This document shows, one piece after another, positions 1 through 14,922 of a stretch of 64,000 bases of DNA (the stretch's first letter is position 1; each line of letters begins with the position of its first letter). This DNA comes from Brassica napus (taxonomy: Eukaryota > Streptophyta > Magnoliopsida > Brassicales > Brassicaceae). Below the pieces are notes generated by a model. It saw only the letters and a list, made by a program, of their open reading frames with translations. It did not search any database and was not told the origin of the DNA. A program made the position numbers and the translations under genes. The DNA lies in NCBI RefSeq assembly GCF_020379485.1, contig NC_063436.1, positions 20,210,423 to 20,274,422 of the forward strand. Direction: 5' to 3'.

Positions 1-1215
1 GGGGTGAAGAAAAAATAAAGTCAATTTTAATTATCTTATCGGATTTAAATATTTAAAATCTAGAGGATCCAGAGCCGAAAGGTCCGACTCGAAAACCCAA
101 ATGCCCAGACTTAATATTAATCATGTTTGGCCTAATTAGCTTGGTCTCTTTGACGCCGTCATTTTAAAAGCTCTTGAGACTCAGAGCTCCGATAAAAGCG
201 TGTCCTTTTGATTCAGATTAACATGAATGGCTTTATGAATAAACATATGAAAAAGTTTTTATTTAGAGGAGAGAGAGAAGAAGCAAGAAAAAGAATTAAG
301 TTTTTTAAAAATATATGATGTCATATATTCAACTATAGGTTCTGCAAATGTTGGAATTATACTAGAGATAGGGGTAAAGGTCGGGATTATGATTTTGTCA
401 ATAGCGCATTTGATTGGACTAGGCTTTACCAATCAACTAAATAATGTTTCAAAAGTAGATATCGAGTGCAATTGCTCTTATATATTTTTTGTTATGTAAA
501 AAAACTATGGACATACAAGGACACTTTCGTGAAATGGAAGAAGTATATCATGTTTTTTTCTCATTATTAACTTCATATCTGAACGAGATTAGAGAGACAA
601 AACTGGTCAAGTAAAGCGGAAGCTTCCACTCTTTGGGGACGATCAAAGCACCTTAAAGTGTCTTAGCTACAGGCAAGAGTGGCGGCGGCGATTTTGGAAC
701 GATTAAAACTACCCACTCTAGGGTTTTTACTGCTTGTCTCCAGTTAAATCCTGTTTCGTTTTCAGATTAAATTTTTTTATAACCAATAAACCATTTGGCC
801 GGTTTAGAGCCTTTATTAACTAAAAAAGCAATAATAATTAAACTGTACCACCATATGTCACTTCTTAAAAGTCTTTCCATGTTTTAGCCAAAGAAATTTT
901 AAAAAATCAATATATAACTAAACGTATTTGGTTTGAACAAAAAAAAGCTAAACGTATTTAATCTTACCAACAATTATAAATGATATCTTACTAATAATTA
1001 GTGTCAACACATAATTAATCCAAATGTTTAAAACATACAATATACTGTATATTGCAGTTTGTACAAAATACATATCTGTTGCATTGAGCTCTGTTTTGAA
1101 TTTAACGGGCTTGTATCATTCGGTTGAAAACCTTTTACCAACCAACAAATTTTTGTTTTAGAACAAACAGTTGCCTTGTTTTTCCTTTGAGCATTGTTTT
1201 ATCGTTAAAGCTATC
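1..1215. other. Intergenic, no gene seen
   Basis: AT-rich sequence with no ORF or splice pattern I recognise. A more GC-rich patch near 620-730 shows no coding signal. The stretch leads into a degraded defensin-like exon. Confidence 0.5.
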
Positions 1216-1232
1216 ATGTTGATGTGAATGAT

Positions 1233-1451
1233 GGAGAAGATCTTGGAGCAGAATCAAGAGGGCCAAATGAAACCGATGAGAAATTCGAAGTTATCACCCG
1301 CAAGACTTTGAACCAGAGTCCACCTTGCAAGAGGGGCTTCGATTTTATCTTTGAATGTCTCAACGATGGAGTCTGCAATGTTCATTTTGGCACATGTGAT
1401 GATGTGAATGTTTCTAATTATAAAAATAATCATATGTATATAAATTTATGA
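1233..1451 (+). pseudogene. Degraded defensin-like (DEFL) second exon
   Basis: The reading frame resembles exon 2 of the two intact DEFL genes at 2264 and 3657, including the DNA around the acceptor (gatggagaag) and the start of the mature peptide (N-L-G-A-E-S-R). I found no matching signal-peptide exon upstream. The cysteine scaffold is broken: the second cysteine of the intact copies is replaced and the final C-x-C is C-D-D, after which the frame runs into AT-rich sequence. It is therefore probably a decayed third member of the cluster. Divergence is higher than between the other two copies, so it predates the tandem duplication beside it. Expression as an aberrant peptide cannot be excluded. 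Confidence 0.6.
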
Positions 1452-1971
1452 TGGGCAATAATTATTTTATTCCAAATAATTTTTTTTTAAATGTAATTAG
1501 AAATATGTTGTCTATACATACTATTATAAATATTAAATAATTCAAATATATATTAATTTAATCTTATATAAATAATTATAAATTTGCACACTGTTTTGAA
1601 CCGGTTTTATCCATATTTACATTTCAAAATATATATTTTAAACTATTTTATCTGTTTTATTTACTCTTATATCGGTAGATATGTCAGATCCACACTTATT
1701 ATATTCTATTCGTTTGGTTCACTAAATCTTCACCATCCGATCCGCCTTTTCTTTCCGAAGCAGTAGTCCACCAAATCTGAACTTCTCAGCTAATTGATTA
1801 GTTTTCATATATTTCAGTCAATGGCACCAAGAGTTTCCTCTTTATTTGACCTTTAGACAAGCATTTTTAAAATTCAAAATGCAAACTGTTTAACTGGAAT
1901 TCATATATGTGTGTATTTTCTTAACTAGTTCACAAAAAAAAAGCCACCAGAATAGATATGCTCCATTGCAA
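1452..1971. other. Intergenic, AT-rich
   Basis: No gene seen. The duplicated 1.4-kb unit begins at about 1972. Confidence 0.4.
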
Positions 1972-2194
1972 CATCATTTGCTTTCATTTTTAGTTAAAAA
2001 TAAACACTAATAGAAAATATAATATGTAATTTATTGTTTGGATTTTTACTAATATTGAGTAAAAATAGTAGTACTTGATTTTATCTAAAATTCATGTTTC
2101 TGAAAAAAGTGAATTATCCAATTTGGTAACGTAATATTGATTCTGTAAATCTTGACCATTATCGATACCAAGACCAGACTTGCCCCACACACAC

Positions 2195-2201
2195 TATAAA
2201 T
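2195..2201 (+). promoter_or_regulatory. TATA box of DEFL copy 1
   Basis: TATAAAT lies 62 bases upstream of the ATG, in a context that is identical in the second copy. Confidence 0.6.
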
Positions 2202-2263
2202 GTATGGAATACATATGGCTAAATACTATCGCAAACTTTGAAACTCTAAACCAACACGTGAAG

Positions 2264-2624
2264 ATGAAGAACGTTTCTCTCAAGCTTCCACTCTTGATTT
2301 TCATTTTGGTCATCACATCTAGTAAGTATTTCTTTTGCTTTTTAGAACAGTAGCGTTTGTGTTTCTTTTCACAAATGTAAATAGAGAAAACAAAACTTAA
2401 CCGTCAAACCCCATTTTATTTATGTGAATGATGGAGAAGATTTTGGAGCAGAAGCAAGAGAGTTAACTGAACTTGAAGTTATGGCCGGAAGTACAAGTGA
2501 CGGTGCCATAGGCAAGACTCTGGATCCAACACATCCACCTTGCAAGAGTGACGCCGATTGTAGCTTCGAATGTCCTAAGGGAGGATTCTGCAACTATACC
2601 TATGGGTTATGTGATTGTCTCTGA
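2264..2624 (+). CDS. Defensin-like secreted cysteine-rich peptide, copy 1
   Basis: Two exons, 2264-2321 and 2440-2624, joined at gt/ag across a phase-1 junction, give 80 residues. Residues 1-19 form a hydrophobic signal peptide (MKNVSLKLPLLIFILVITS). A short acidic propeptide-like stretch follows (NFGAEARELTELEVMAG), then a C-terminal domain with six cysteines spaced C-x5-C-x3-C-x5-C-x6-C-x-C. The signal-peptide exon plus Cys-rich exon is the usual plant DEFL layout. Such peptides are secreted and act in defence or in reproductive signalling; the target of this one is unknown. Arabidopsis has DEFL genes at the syntenic place (about At3g24508-24510, from memory). The TATA box and 5' region are nearly identical to copy 2, so both could be expressed. 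Confidence 0.85.
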
Positions 2625-2792
2625 TCAGTGATCACTATTCTAATCAAATTTCCATATAAAAAAAATGTATCATCATCAATTCTTTAGACTTTACCACACT
2701 CATTTTGTATTTCAAGAGTAATAACAATAAATCATATGCTCGAGATTCAATATGCAAACTTGGTTCGATCCAAATAAAACAAAACAGTTATT

Positions 2793-3386
2793 TCAAGGTC
2801 GACCACACTTGAGGCCTCTCCTTGCCAATGACAATCTTGACTTCAAAGAGACTGTTGCTTCTTCTTCCTCTTCTCCTCCACTTTCTTCACTGTTTAGAAC
2901 AACAATGGATTCAGGCATTGATGCTTCTTCTAAGACCGACTTCTCAAACTCTTCACCCCAACTTTTCGGATCTTGATTCTCATTCATTTCAGTTTTCGCA
3001 AGTACCTCTGCTTTGCTAACTTCATTCAACTGCGACTCTCCAAGGGGTCTCAAGGACAGTTTTCGGTTTAGTCCATTGTTGTTACTCTTTGAAGCTGAAG
3101 TTCGAAAACTTGAAGTGGCCAAGTCGTTATTAAGTGATGCTGCATTAACCAATGGCTTCTTTAAGCCCAGAGAAAGCTTCTTTCCAATTGAGTGTGGTTT
3201 CTTGTTTTCTTTGAAAGCAGCTGAAACTTCATGTGTGAGTTCTTCACCGCACAAGTCCTTCTTTTGAGATTGAGGAGGCAATGCATGAGAGAGTTTCTTC
3301 CTGCTCCCTCCGTTGTTACCAGATGAGGTTGCCTCACAGAAACCAATCACTGCTTTTATTTTCCCATTACCATCATTTGCTTTCAT
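2793..3386 (-). pseudogene. Duplicated 3' fragment of UBC37
   Basis: This open frame of about 195 codons matches the C-terminal exon of UBC37 (4170-4892) from roughly the DGNGK block to the C-terminal CG(K/R)P and stop. It keeps the [17 protein letters not shown] and acidic EESGGEEEE segments. It lacks all of the E2 catalytic domain and the upstream exons, because the tandem duplication broke inside the last exon. The frame is still open, indicating a recent event. No promoter for it is visible and the DEFL gene ends just upstream on the other strand, so it is most likely non-functional. Confidence 0.8.
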
Positions 3387-3587
3387 TTTTGGTTAAAAAT
3401 AAACACTAATAGAAAATATAATATATTGTTTGAATTTTGACTAGTATTGCGTAAAAATAGTAGTACTTGATTTTATCTAAAATTCGTGTTTCTGAAAAAA
3501 AGTGATTTATCCAATTTGGTAACGGAATATTGATTCTGTAAATCTTGACCAGTATCGCTACCAAGACCAGACTTGCCCCACACACAC

Positions 3588-3594
3588 TATAAAT
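3588..3594 (+). promoter_or_regulatory. TATA box of DEFL copy 2
   Basis: TATAAAT in the same context and at the same distance from the ATG as in copy 1. Confidence 0.6.
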
Positions 3595-3656
3595 GTATGG
3601 AATACATATGGCTAAATACTATCGCAAACTTTGAAACTCTAAACCAACACGTGAAG

Positions 3657-4010
3657 ATGAAGAACGTTTCTCTCAAGCTTCCACTCTTGATTTTCATTTT
3701 GGTCATCACATCTAGTAAGTATTTCTTTTGCTTTTAGAACATTAGCGTTTTGTTTCTTTTCACAAATATAAATAGAGAACACTTAACTGTTGAAACCCAT
3801 TTTATTTACGTGAATGATGGAGAAGATTTTGGAGCGGAAGCAAGAGAGTTAACTGAAGTTGAAGTTATGGCCGGAAGTTCAAGTGACGCTACCATAGCCA
3901 ATACTCTGGATCCAGCACATCCACCTTGCCAGAGGGACATCGATTGTACCTTGAAATGTCCCAAGGGAGGATTCTGCAACGATCCCCTTGGATTATGTGA
4001 TTGTTCGTGA
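3657..4010 (+). CDS. Defensin-like secreted cysteine-rich peptide, copy 2
   Basis: Exons 3657-3714 and 3826-4010 give 80 residues. The signal-peptide exon is identical to copy 1. The mature part differs at several positions (E-V-E-V-M-A-G-S-S-S-D-A; C-Q-R-D-I-D-C; N-D-P-L-G-L), while all six cysteines and their spacing are kept. Nearly all changes are in the secreted domain, a pattern common in DEFL genes under relaxed or diversifying selection. The gene is convergent with UBC37, whose stop is only 160 bases downstream. Confidence 0.85.
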
Positions 4011-4169
4011 TCATTATTCTAAATCTAATTTTCACTTTTAAAAGAAAAACGTATTGCCATAAATTCTCTAGGCTTTTAACACACTCATTTTGTATTTCAA
4101 GTAATAAATCATATGCTTGATATTCAATATGCAATCTTGATTCGATCCAAATAAAACAAAACAGTTTTT

Positions 4170-6167
<1,998 letters not shown>

Positions 6168-7475
6168 TGTTGAGTTAGTTGAATGCTTTGCTTCCTTTCG
6201 CTTCCGATTTTCAGAATCTTAGGCAAAATGGGATTTTGGCACTGGCGTGGCGGGGAAGATTTTGGATTTTGGGGATTTGATGAAAATAAGAGCTCTGATA
6301 TGAACCGTTCGTTAGATGATAGATTCCATTTCACACGATTCAACGGCTCGGATCAGTTATATATTTTGATGAGGAAAAAAAATAACCCACGCCTTTTCGG
6401 ACCAGAACCTTATTCTGGCGCCTTTGCATTTTCAACTTTTGTTATTTGCATTTTCTCATTACATATATAATTTGTTCCATATGTATAATATTATTTTATC
6501 TTTTTTTTATTTGCTAAAATTTGGTGCGATTATATTAAATGTGGCAAAAATTTGTTACAGACAATATTTTAGTAGTAGCATAAACCCCATGCTAGGAATC
6601 AGTTTGAACGATCGTGAGAGGCCCGAGTTTCATGATCCGAAAGGCCCCACTGAAGAGTAGTAAGGATTTCTATGAAAACAAGCCCATTTAGAAAGGAGAA
6701 GGTGGCACTGATCAGTTTGTAGAGAGCCATATCTGCATGGCTTGACTAGAGAAGACTCCATTGTCATCTCTGAAGGATGATATCCTGTTTTTGACAGTAG
6801 CGTTTATTGAAGATACAAGAGAGGAAGGAGAGAGATAAAAGGAGGACGCAAGTTTTGTGTTATTCAGATTTATAGGCACATGACACGTATCCCATCCGAG
6901 AATTTATTGATATGATTTTAAAGTTTTAAATTGGATAAATAGATAATTGTAAAGTATAATTATATGCCAATTTGGACTTTAAGTTGCCTGAATTTCTGTT
7001 ATTTTTAGCTTATTTTAATTTGACTTTAACTAAACCCGTCCATAGCTTCGGTACACAGTTCAATATGAACTTCGCCTGTATCAAAACTACTCAGCTAGAC
7101 ACATTCAACAGGAACTTAAAACATGTACACACAAACTATCATCGTACTTTCCACAACAATCTAAGACACCAACCAGATTGATAAACTAGCATCCTCAGTT
7201 TCTGATAAAACCATTTAAAAAAGTTTCATATGTTCTACAGCGTCAGATCTTACAAAGCTTGTATCACGCATGAAACCCCCATATAAATCACCATACCGCT
7301 GGTACATATATGCTTTCGAACACAGCCCAGAAGTTGAACACCATTCAGTACTTACTATATTATATTATTGGAGAGAAGATCTTACATCGGAAATATGAAA
7401 GGGACTTGAGTAATATATAACGGAGAGAAAGAGCTAATGCTTACCTAAACTCCTAGGTGAGGGTTGCTGAACCAA
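6168..7475. other. Intergenic: UBC37 promoter and SMC1 3' flank
   Basis: The UBC37 upstream region and the SMC1 3' end share this stretch. I see no further gene. Confidence 0.5.
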
Positions 7476-10400
7476 TTACGACTCTGCGTAGTTCCCAAGG
7501 TCAAAAGACATAGTACTCGAGCAACTGCAGCAAATGAATGTATCGGCTTAAATTTTTGGTAACTACACATGGACAAGTAGATACAAGTTAAAAAAAAAGA
7601 TGTGATCACCTCTTATCGACGTCTCTGTAAACTCCAACCAGAGCTTCGGCCTTGTCATAGAAGCTGTCCTTGAGAGATATTACAATGCTCTGGAAGCCAT
7701 GCCCATCCTCTGCATCCTGATTTTCACGTGCGGCTTGGCAGGATTTGCTACGAATAAACTGAGCGACTTTTGCAACGTTTAAATTATCCAGCGCAGCATC
7801 CACTTCATCCAGTATGAAAAAGGGCGAAGGTCTATAGCTGAAAAGATTGAAAACAAAAAACCTGATCATCACCATTTTCAACGTTTTGGGTAAATAACAA
7901 AGTTAGTATGAGCAACATCAAAGACGACTTTAACAAAAAAAAAAAAAAGAGATTAGGAGATAAATCCAAGGCTACAGTAGAAAATTACTTTAAATATTTT
8001 GAAAATTATGGATATAACTAGGTCGGTGGGTGGGAATACCTATGGATGGAGAAGAGTAATGCCAAAGCGGCAACTGTTTTCTCGCCTCCAGAGAGCTGTT
8101 CCATGTCACGGAAACGCTTTGTTGGAGGCATTGTTGTGTACTTTATACCCTGTAGAAACGGATCATCCTCATTCTCTAGGTTTAGATAAGCAGTCCCACC
8201 CAATGGATGAGTATTACTCTTGGTTAGCTGCTTGTAGATCTTGTCAATGATGCTAGAAATGTGGTTGAACGCTTCCATAAATAGCTCATACCTGCACAAC
8301 AGTTTGTAGTCAGCAGCGAAAACTCTAATTAATCGAATGTATGAATCAAGAAAAACTGAGATACACTTGTGTGTGCATTCTATCCAGACAGCTGATATCT
8401 CTATCAAAGTTGGAAAGATGATTTCACAAGAGAAATTTGGAGTTACCTCTTCTGCTTAACAGTATTGTAGGCATCCGCTACTTGTTTCTCCTCCTTCCTG
8501 GCAGCTTCAAACTCTTGGCTAACTTGTTTTTCTTTCTCTTGTATAGCCTCATACTGGTCAAGAGCTCTCAAGTTTGGAGCCGTCTTTTCAATCTCGGATG
8601 ATTTAGATTCTATTTTCTGCCTGTATTCCGCATCCATTCTGTCACGAGCAGATGCTTGGAGATGAGCTCTATCCAACTCACTAAAGTCATACTGTGGCCC
8701 ATCTGATAAAACAGGAAGGGCAATACGTTCAAGCTCAGACTGCTCAGCTATTTCCTGCTTTTGCGAGATCAGCTGCTCTATTTGCGTTTCCTGATAGCAA
8801 AAGGTAGCTTTAGTGCACCTATACTCTCAGTCATACAAAATCTTTGGGTAAGGATTTGATGAGTCTCCATTGTACCTTAGAATTTATCTGACGATCGAGT
8901 TTGGTTATGCTTGTTGTCGCTTGAGAAGCCTGCTTTTTCCAATCCAAGATTTCTTTTTCATACTCTTCTGATTTTTGTTTGCACTCTGCAAGCAAGAGTA
9001 TTAGATATTCACACCTTTTTGAAAGAAAAAAAAAACACTGCAGATTTGTGCTACGCAAAGAACATTAGACAGGGATGGTGATATTAAAGTATATGGTCGT
9101 GTAAGTTATGGTTATACCAGCAAAGGTAAAGATGATAACAGGGGAAGAGTATCTACAATACTGAATCTTCGTTTTAACCATTTGTCAGCCACTAGCATTT
9201 TAGCATCGTATGATCGCTTTCCTTTAAGATGTACTGTATAAAATTTGTTCAAACCCAACTCAGACCAATCTACAAACGTCAATTATATCAGGTAATGAAC
9301 AATCAATTGGTTAAGGGGTGACGAAAGATAAAATTAAACAACCCCAAGAAAGCATAAGAAATTTTCATATTTCAATGCATTACTCCAGGGTTCCAACAAA
9401 AGGTAATCAATATGAAGCAAACTCATGTACGGACAATGTAGATCATGTTGATGTGCGCTAGGAATGAAATTATCAAACTGACAATTTTCATAATGGCATT
9501 TATTATTGAAAAAATCATAGAACTGAGGCGCCATCCATCAGATTTATGTAGAGGTAGAACTAAAATTGTACCTGCCATTTCCTTTTTCCAATTGTTGATT
9601 TCATTAGTAGCTTTTTCTGTTAGCTCCTTAAGTTCAGACTTCCTCTTCTGTATTTTCTCCAAATCAGATTCCAACGAACTGATAGAAGATTCTAGCTTTC
9701 GAATTCGTGAACCCACATCTCGGTTTTGCTCATATTCCACCCTGAAATCAATAAGAAAGTTATTTTAATAGACCAATAAGAAAAGTTTCGGTTTACTATG
9801 ATTGTACAACTTGAGCTACGTCAACTCAGTCAGCGTATTGAGAGTTTGTAACCACCTAGGTTTTTACAGGCTACATATACTGACCCCAACACACTTGCCA
9901 ATATAGACAACAGTGCCTTCTTTTTACGTGATAGTCAAAATGCAAGAACAGTATGCACAACAAAATGTTTCATTTTAAACCGGATACGGAAAAAGATCAG
10001 CTGAAACGTTGACGTGGGCATCAGGGATATCTATTAGCACAGCAGAAATCGATAGACAGTAAAACTGTACGTGGGAAGTTAGAATAAATCTTATATGTAA
10101 CAAGAAACACAGAGCAAAGGAACATACTGGTATTTTAACTTAGCAAGCTGGTTACTCAGATACAGCCTTTCTTCAGCCACTTCTTGAGCCTCCTTGAGCT
10201 GTTTTTCTACTTCATATTCACGTATGTTAGTAAGACCAACAGACTGGCTAAAACCCGTATAGATATCGTCCACAATCTCATTGATTCTTTTCTCCAGCTT
10301 CCTGATGTCTGTATTTCTCTTATCAACCTCAGCTCTTGACTACAATACCAACGGGATTCAGTCATATTATTGTCATCAGGTTTTAACTTTACTAGATATC

Positions 10401-13400
10401 AGAAAAAGATATTAAATTACCTTAGAAAGTTCAACATTTATGCGCCTGCTTTCTTCAGTTATATTCCGCTTCGCTTGCTCAAGATTTGAAAGTTTGTCTT
10501 TGATGCTTTTCTATAAAACGAAGCCACCAATTAGTAATTCCTGACAGTTATAACAGTAAGTTAGATATACGATTGGTTGTTACCTTCTCAATTTCAGCAT
10601 ACTGAATCTTTTTTTCAAGTCCACTTATTTTACCCGATATTTCAGACTCCTTTATCTGCATATCTCGAATAGATCCAACCTTTTCCAATTCCAGTTCATA
10701 TTCTTCTCTCTTTTTCATCAGTCCTGCACAACCGAAATGTTAGACTCTAAGACAAATTGAAAGGGAAGACGCTTTAAAGCAGTTGGTGACAAACCAACCT
10801 TCAATTTTCTTGTCATCCCATTTGTTAGACTTTGCTTCCATTCCACCACTGGTACCACCAGTCATTGTTCCCGCCTTTGTGAGTAATATGCCATCAACAG
10901 TAACAACTGGAAATAATAGAAACCAGGGTATGTAGACGTCAGTGCACGCATATGAGAGTATGTTACATCTAAACAAGGAAACATGAACATAACCTTTAAA
11001 TCTCTCTCCGGTCCAGCTAAGACGTTTGGCTTCATCAAGGTCGTCACAGACCAGAGTATTTCCAACAGCAAAGAGGACTGCCTTCTCTAACTCTGGATCG
11101 AACGTGAACTAGTTAAGGTCCAAATACATAAACTGGAAACCTGCTCACATCAACCTTTCTATGTTTGTCAATCGTTATTTAATACATCGAAACATTCTCA
11201 TGCTACCCACAACTATGCACGCAATGAAGCCAAAGAAGGAAAACTTTAAACAGGCAATCTTGAGTAAGCCAAAAGGAAAATCATTCACTTATTTGCAAAG
11301 GATATTGGATAACATCAAACGCCAGCTTTGCTGTGCCGTCCAAATTTCTCAATCTTTCAAGAACTGGCTTGACACGTACTAACTGAAGAGGAATAAATGT
11401 CATAGGAGGAAGCCTTTGCTCTTTCAAGTACTGCATGAACAAAGAAACTCATTTAATCCCATACCTAGAGTAGTGGCACAAAATGCTCTTCCACATGTAC
11501 ATCATATAACTTAGAAGCCAAGTAACACATAATAGGGATTAGTTGCACGAAGATTGCATCATATATAATATGTTACATACTCGTTGATAGCACATTTCCC
11601 TTATTTGGTAAATAATATGAGCTGAAATCATCATATAAGAGGTCGTAGAGTTTAAAGCATCATTTATTTGTTGGCATAGGCCAGAGGTGTATTACGGTAA
11701 TGCCTGTCAGCAGAGACGAGATAAAAACAATGAAAAAATATTAACAACTTGCATGGGGTTAGAACAACACAACAAGCATAACAGAAGTACCTTGATGCAG
11801 TCCTTTCCTGTGTTTTCATCTTCTACAACAACCGCATCCATAAATCTCCCCATGGCAACAGTAACTGCAAGGTTGTACTTCTTCCGATTTGGTCGACACA
11901 GATCAGTCATTCGACCATGAACTCCTTGAAATAGACGCTTGAGAGACTCAACAGCCTGCGTTAGCCTGCTATCTCTCTCGTTTTCATATCTTTCAGCCGT
12001 TAGATCACTTAACTGGTCTTCTAATTCTGTGATTCTAGTCTTCAACTTCTCAGATGCATTCCTGTGCACGTAGAAGTGGGATAGAAACCATCAGATTTAA
12101 AATAAAAGGACGGAGTATGAGGGTATGCAGAATGCATTCCGCCTAGGTCAAGAAGGGATTTTTAGTCAAAATAGGAAATTTTAGAAAGATATATTTTTGA
12201 TAAGTGAATAATAACCAATATCTCAGGCCATATTTCAAAAGATGAAGCAACTAAAAAGAATCTAGTGAATAGGACCATACTAATAACCTGGCATCTCGGT
12301 GCTTTTCTTGCAGTGTTCGTAACTGCTTCTTTAGATTAGTTGTTTCGTTCTTATATTCCGAAGATGAATCTTCAATCTCTTTTAGCCTGGACTTCATTCG
12401 CTCAATTTGTTCATCGAGATCATTCTCCCTATTTATCAGTTGCTGGTAATTTTCTTCCAGATTTCTCAATGCTTCGAGATCAGTATGATATTGCCTATCT
12501 AACACCTCTTTCTCATCTCTGAGCTTAATGGTTTGCATCCAAGCTTCTTGTTTTCTGAGATTGATAAACATGAAGGAAAATCAATAAGAAAACAAAGCGG
12601 TTTATAAGAACTCAAAAAAGATGAAAGAATATGCATGTAGATGGCGAATCTAGAAGAATAATACAAAAATCACCAAGAATAGACTGTAAACAACTATACA
12701 CATGTCAGTCTGTAATAAAACGCTTAACTATTTGTCTGCTTACCATTATTCCAAGCAAGAAGATCATAATAAATAGGAAATATGGAGAATGCAAGTTGGT
12801 GAATATTGAAAACCTCAGGAACGTTGGAAAATAGGGAAAGATGCTTGTTTTTCAACTTACATTCGAAAGTACTCTTGCAGTTGACTGTCAAGCATTGGGA
12901 GTTTTCTGCTGCTGCTATCTTGTCTCCTCTCGTTTAATTCGTTCATCTTCTCATTCAGATCCTTAATGCTTTTCTGCATCTGTTCAATCTCTGTGGAATG
13001 CTTCCCTTTTTCTTTCTTCCTCTTATCCACCTCCTTTCGACTGCTCTCGATTTTTGATTTTATGCGAGCTATCTCCTCCTTCAATCTCAGAAGCTCAAGT
13101 TGCTAACAAAATTTATAAGTTACTCAAGTAGAAAAAAAACTGTTAATTAAAGACGACTTCTAGGTAGTGCACTCACGTATTTTCCAAGGTTGGAGCATCT
13201 CTCAGCAATCTTCTTTTCACGTTGAGCAATTTCTTTCAAATACTTTGCTTGTTCTATCTTTCTCTTACCAGCTTCATGCTCAAACTTCTCCAGCTTTGCC
13301 ATGACATCTTTACGATTGTTCTTTTGAGCATCAACATCTTCATTTGCCTTGTCGATATCATTCTCAATGTTATATAATCGCCACAGGAAGTGTTCTCTCT

Positions 13401-14160
13401 TCAGAGCTTTCTGCAAGAATGCACATTAAAAAGAAGGCAAGAAGTATAGTTTCACAAATATGGACACCATTACCAGTTCGTCTTGCAGCTTCAAATGCTT
13501 CTCAGCTTCTTCCTTGTGTGCTTTCTTCAGCTTCTTCTCAGCACCAATGGTTTTCTTCTTCTGATATATAAGAGCTGCTTTCTCTTCAGCGCTGGCCTTC
13601 TTCTCTTCTAACTCCTCGTACTCTTTCTTAAGCTCATCAGAGCCAGAGATCTGCTCGACAAGTCCACTGAGTTCTTTCGAATTCTTCCAAGCAACAGACT
13701 CAACATCGCCCTGAAACACTAAGAAGTTACGAGCCTTAACAAGTATCCCTATAGATCTCAGCTTCCCGTTGTACTCTTCCCAGGTCACAACCCTATTGTC
13801 GATACGATACTCACTACTCTCACCAGAAGTGGTAATAGTACGAGTGAAACGAAGAAGCTCCTCCACCCCTTCAAGGAGATACACAAGGCGAACAAAAGCT
13901 TTCCTCCCTCCTCTCTGCTCCTTCTCTCGGTCATCGAAGGCGTAGATCAGATCCTTAAGCTGAGATCCACGAAGCTGACCAGTGCGGACGCCGAGGACGA
14001 AGCTTATCGCGTCCATTAGGTTGGATTTACCGGCACCGTTGGGGCCGATGATGGCCGTCAAGTCCTTGAACGGACCTACTAGCTGGTGGCCCTTGTAAGA
14101 CTTGAAATTCTCCATCTCCAGATGGACGATCCTTCCCGGAGGGGTTTCGATGGAAGGCAT
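7476..14160 (-). CDS. SMC1: Cohesin subunit SMC1
   Basis: Seventeen exons join in frame to 1,212 residues (minus strand: 13474-14160, 13177-13410, 12861-13102, 12288-12554, 11791-12061, 11306-11430, 10994-11103, 10799-10906, 10584-10723, 10421-10510, 10128-10339, 9572-9741, 8876-8985, 8447-8790, 8040-8291, 7610-7837, 7476-7524). SMC1 pairs with SMC3 to form the cohesin ring that holds sister chromatids together. Visible landmarks are Walker A GPNGAGKS (39-46), long coiled coils, a hinge with [14 protein letters not shown], the ABC signature LSGGEK (1103-1108) and Walker B FFILDEVD (1127-1134). Intron 6 is a U12-type AT-AC intron. The sequence matches At3g54670 (TITAN8), which lies elsewhere in Arabidopsis. 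With introns intact this is a DNA-level relocation or duplicate, not a retrocopy. No inactivating change was found. Confidence 0.95.
11104..11305 (-). other. U12-type AT-AC intron (SMC1 intron 6)
   Basis: On the minus strand the intron begins ATATCCTTT, a perfect U12 5' splice site, and ends CCTTAACTAGTTCAC. It has a U12 branch-site-like CCTTAAC about 10 bases before an AC acceptor. No GT-AG alternative is needed: joining at AT/AC restores ...D-V-I-Q-F-D-P-E-L in phase. Confidence 0.9.
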
Positions 14161-14922
14161 GGAAGAGTGAAATTAGGGCTTCTTCAAGGTTTGGGTTATT
14201 TCTCGGAGGAAAAATGGCGGGGATCGAAATAGTATATATATATATACTAAGATACTTGGGTAGCTTGTTAGATTATTTTGTACAGCAGTATCAAAAGATT
14301 TATATTTTTGAATTTTCATTTGCTAAAACAATACTCTATACGTCATGCTAACTAGGTAAAAATACATGTGCATTAATTTTTGCTTCGCAATCTATTTTCC
14401 TAAGTTTGCACGATGATATATTGAATATCATTGCTTTGATTGAATGATTGTAAATTTGTAATGTGGGAGTGTTGTTGACAGCTGACAATTTTATTAATCA
14501 TCAATTGTCATTTTTTTAATAATGTGTTGGATGTTTAGATACATAGCAGTGAGAACTTAGTAAGAGTTTGAAATAAAACTTTCTCCATCGCTTATATATT
14601 AATTGTGGATCTTTTAAATTGTTATAACTTTAGTTTTGTACTAATTAAAAAGAGATTCATTTTATGTGGTAGTTTATTAAGCTATCTAAAATCTGACGTG
14701 GCACACTTATGACGAGACTCATCTTATCTGGGTTTGATACTTGGTAGAGACATTCCCTATTTATGTTTTTTTGTTCACATATATATACACTGTACTTTTT
14801 GACATGTTATTTTGAAATTAAAATTTTTGTATGCTTTTCAAGATGATTGGTTTTTAATTAAATTATCTTAGTAGTCATTGATCAGTCTAAGAAATTAGAG
14901 TAGTTATAACCAGTGATAAACT
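14161..14922. other. SMC1 promoter side, AT-rich
   Basis: The 5' flank of SMC1, with a (TA)n stretch near 14235. No gene seen. Confidence 0.4.

Larger units (their letters stand above)
1972..3370. repeat. Tandem segmental duplication, unit 1
   Basis: This unit and the next (3371 to about 4755) are close copies with a period of about 1,399 bp. Each holds a full DEFL gene with its promoter, followed by UBC37 last-exon sequence in the opposite orientation. Unit 1 carries only the 3' part of that exon and is the derived copy. The junction lies where UBC37-like sequence (cccattaccatc) runs directly into the unit start (catcatttgctttcattttt), with a few bases of shared sequence. Confidence 0.85.

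Noticed and set aside
2752..3267. Plus-strand open frames opposite the UBC37-like sequence
   Set aside because: They are shadows of the minus-strand UBC37 fragment, whose protein is conserved with the real gene.
7476..14160. Identification as SMC3
   Set aside because: The N-terminus ([18 protein letters not shown]) and the hinge fit SMC1, not SMC3.
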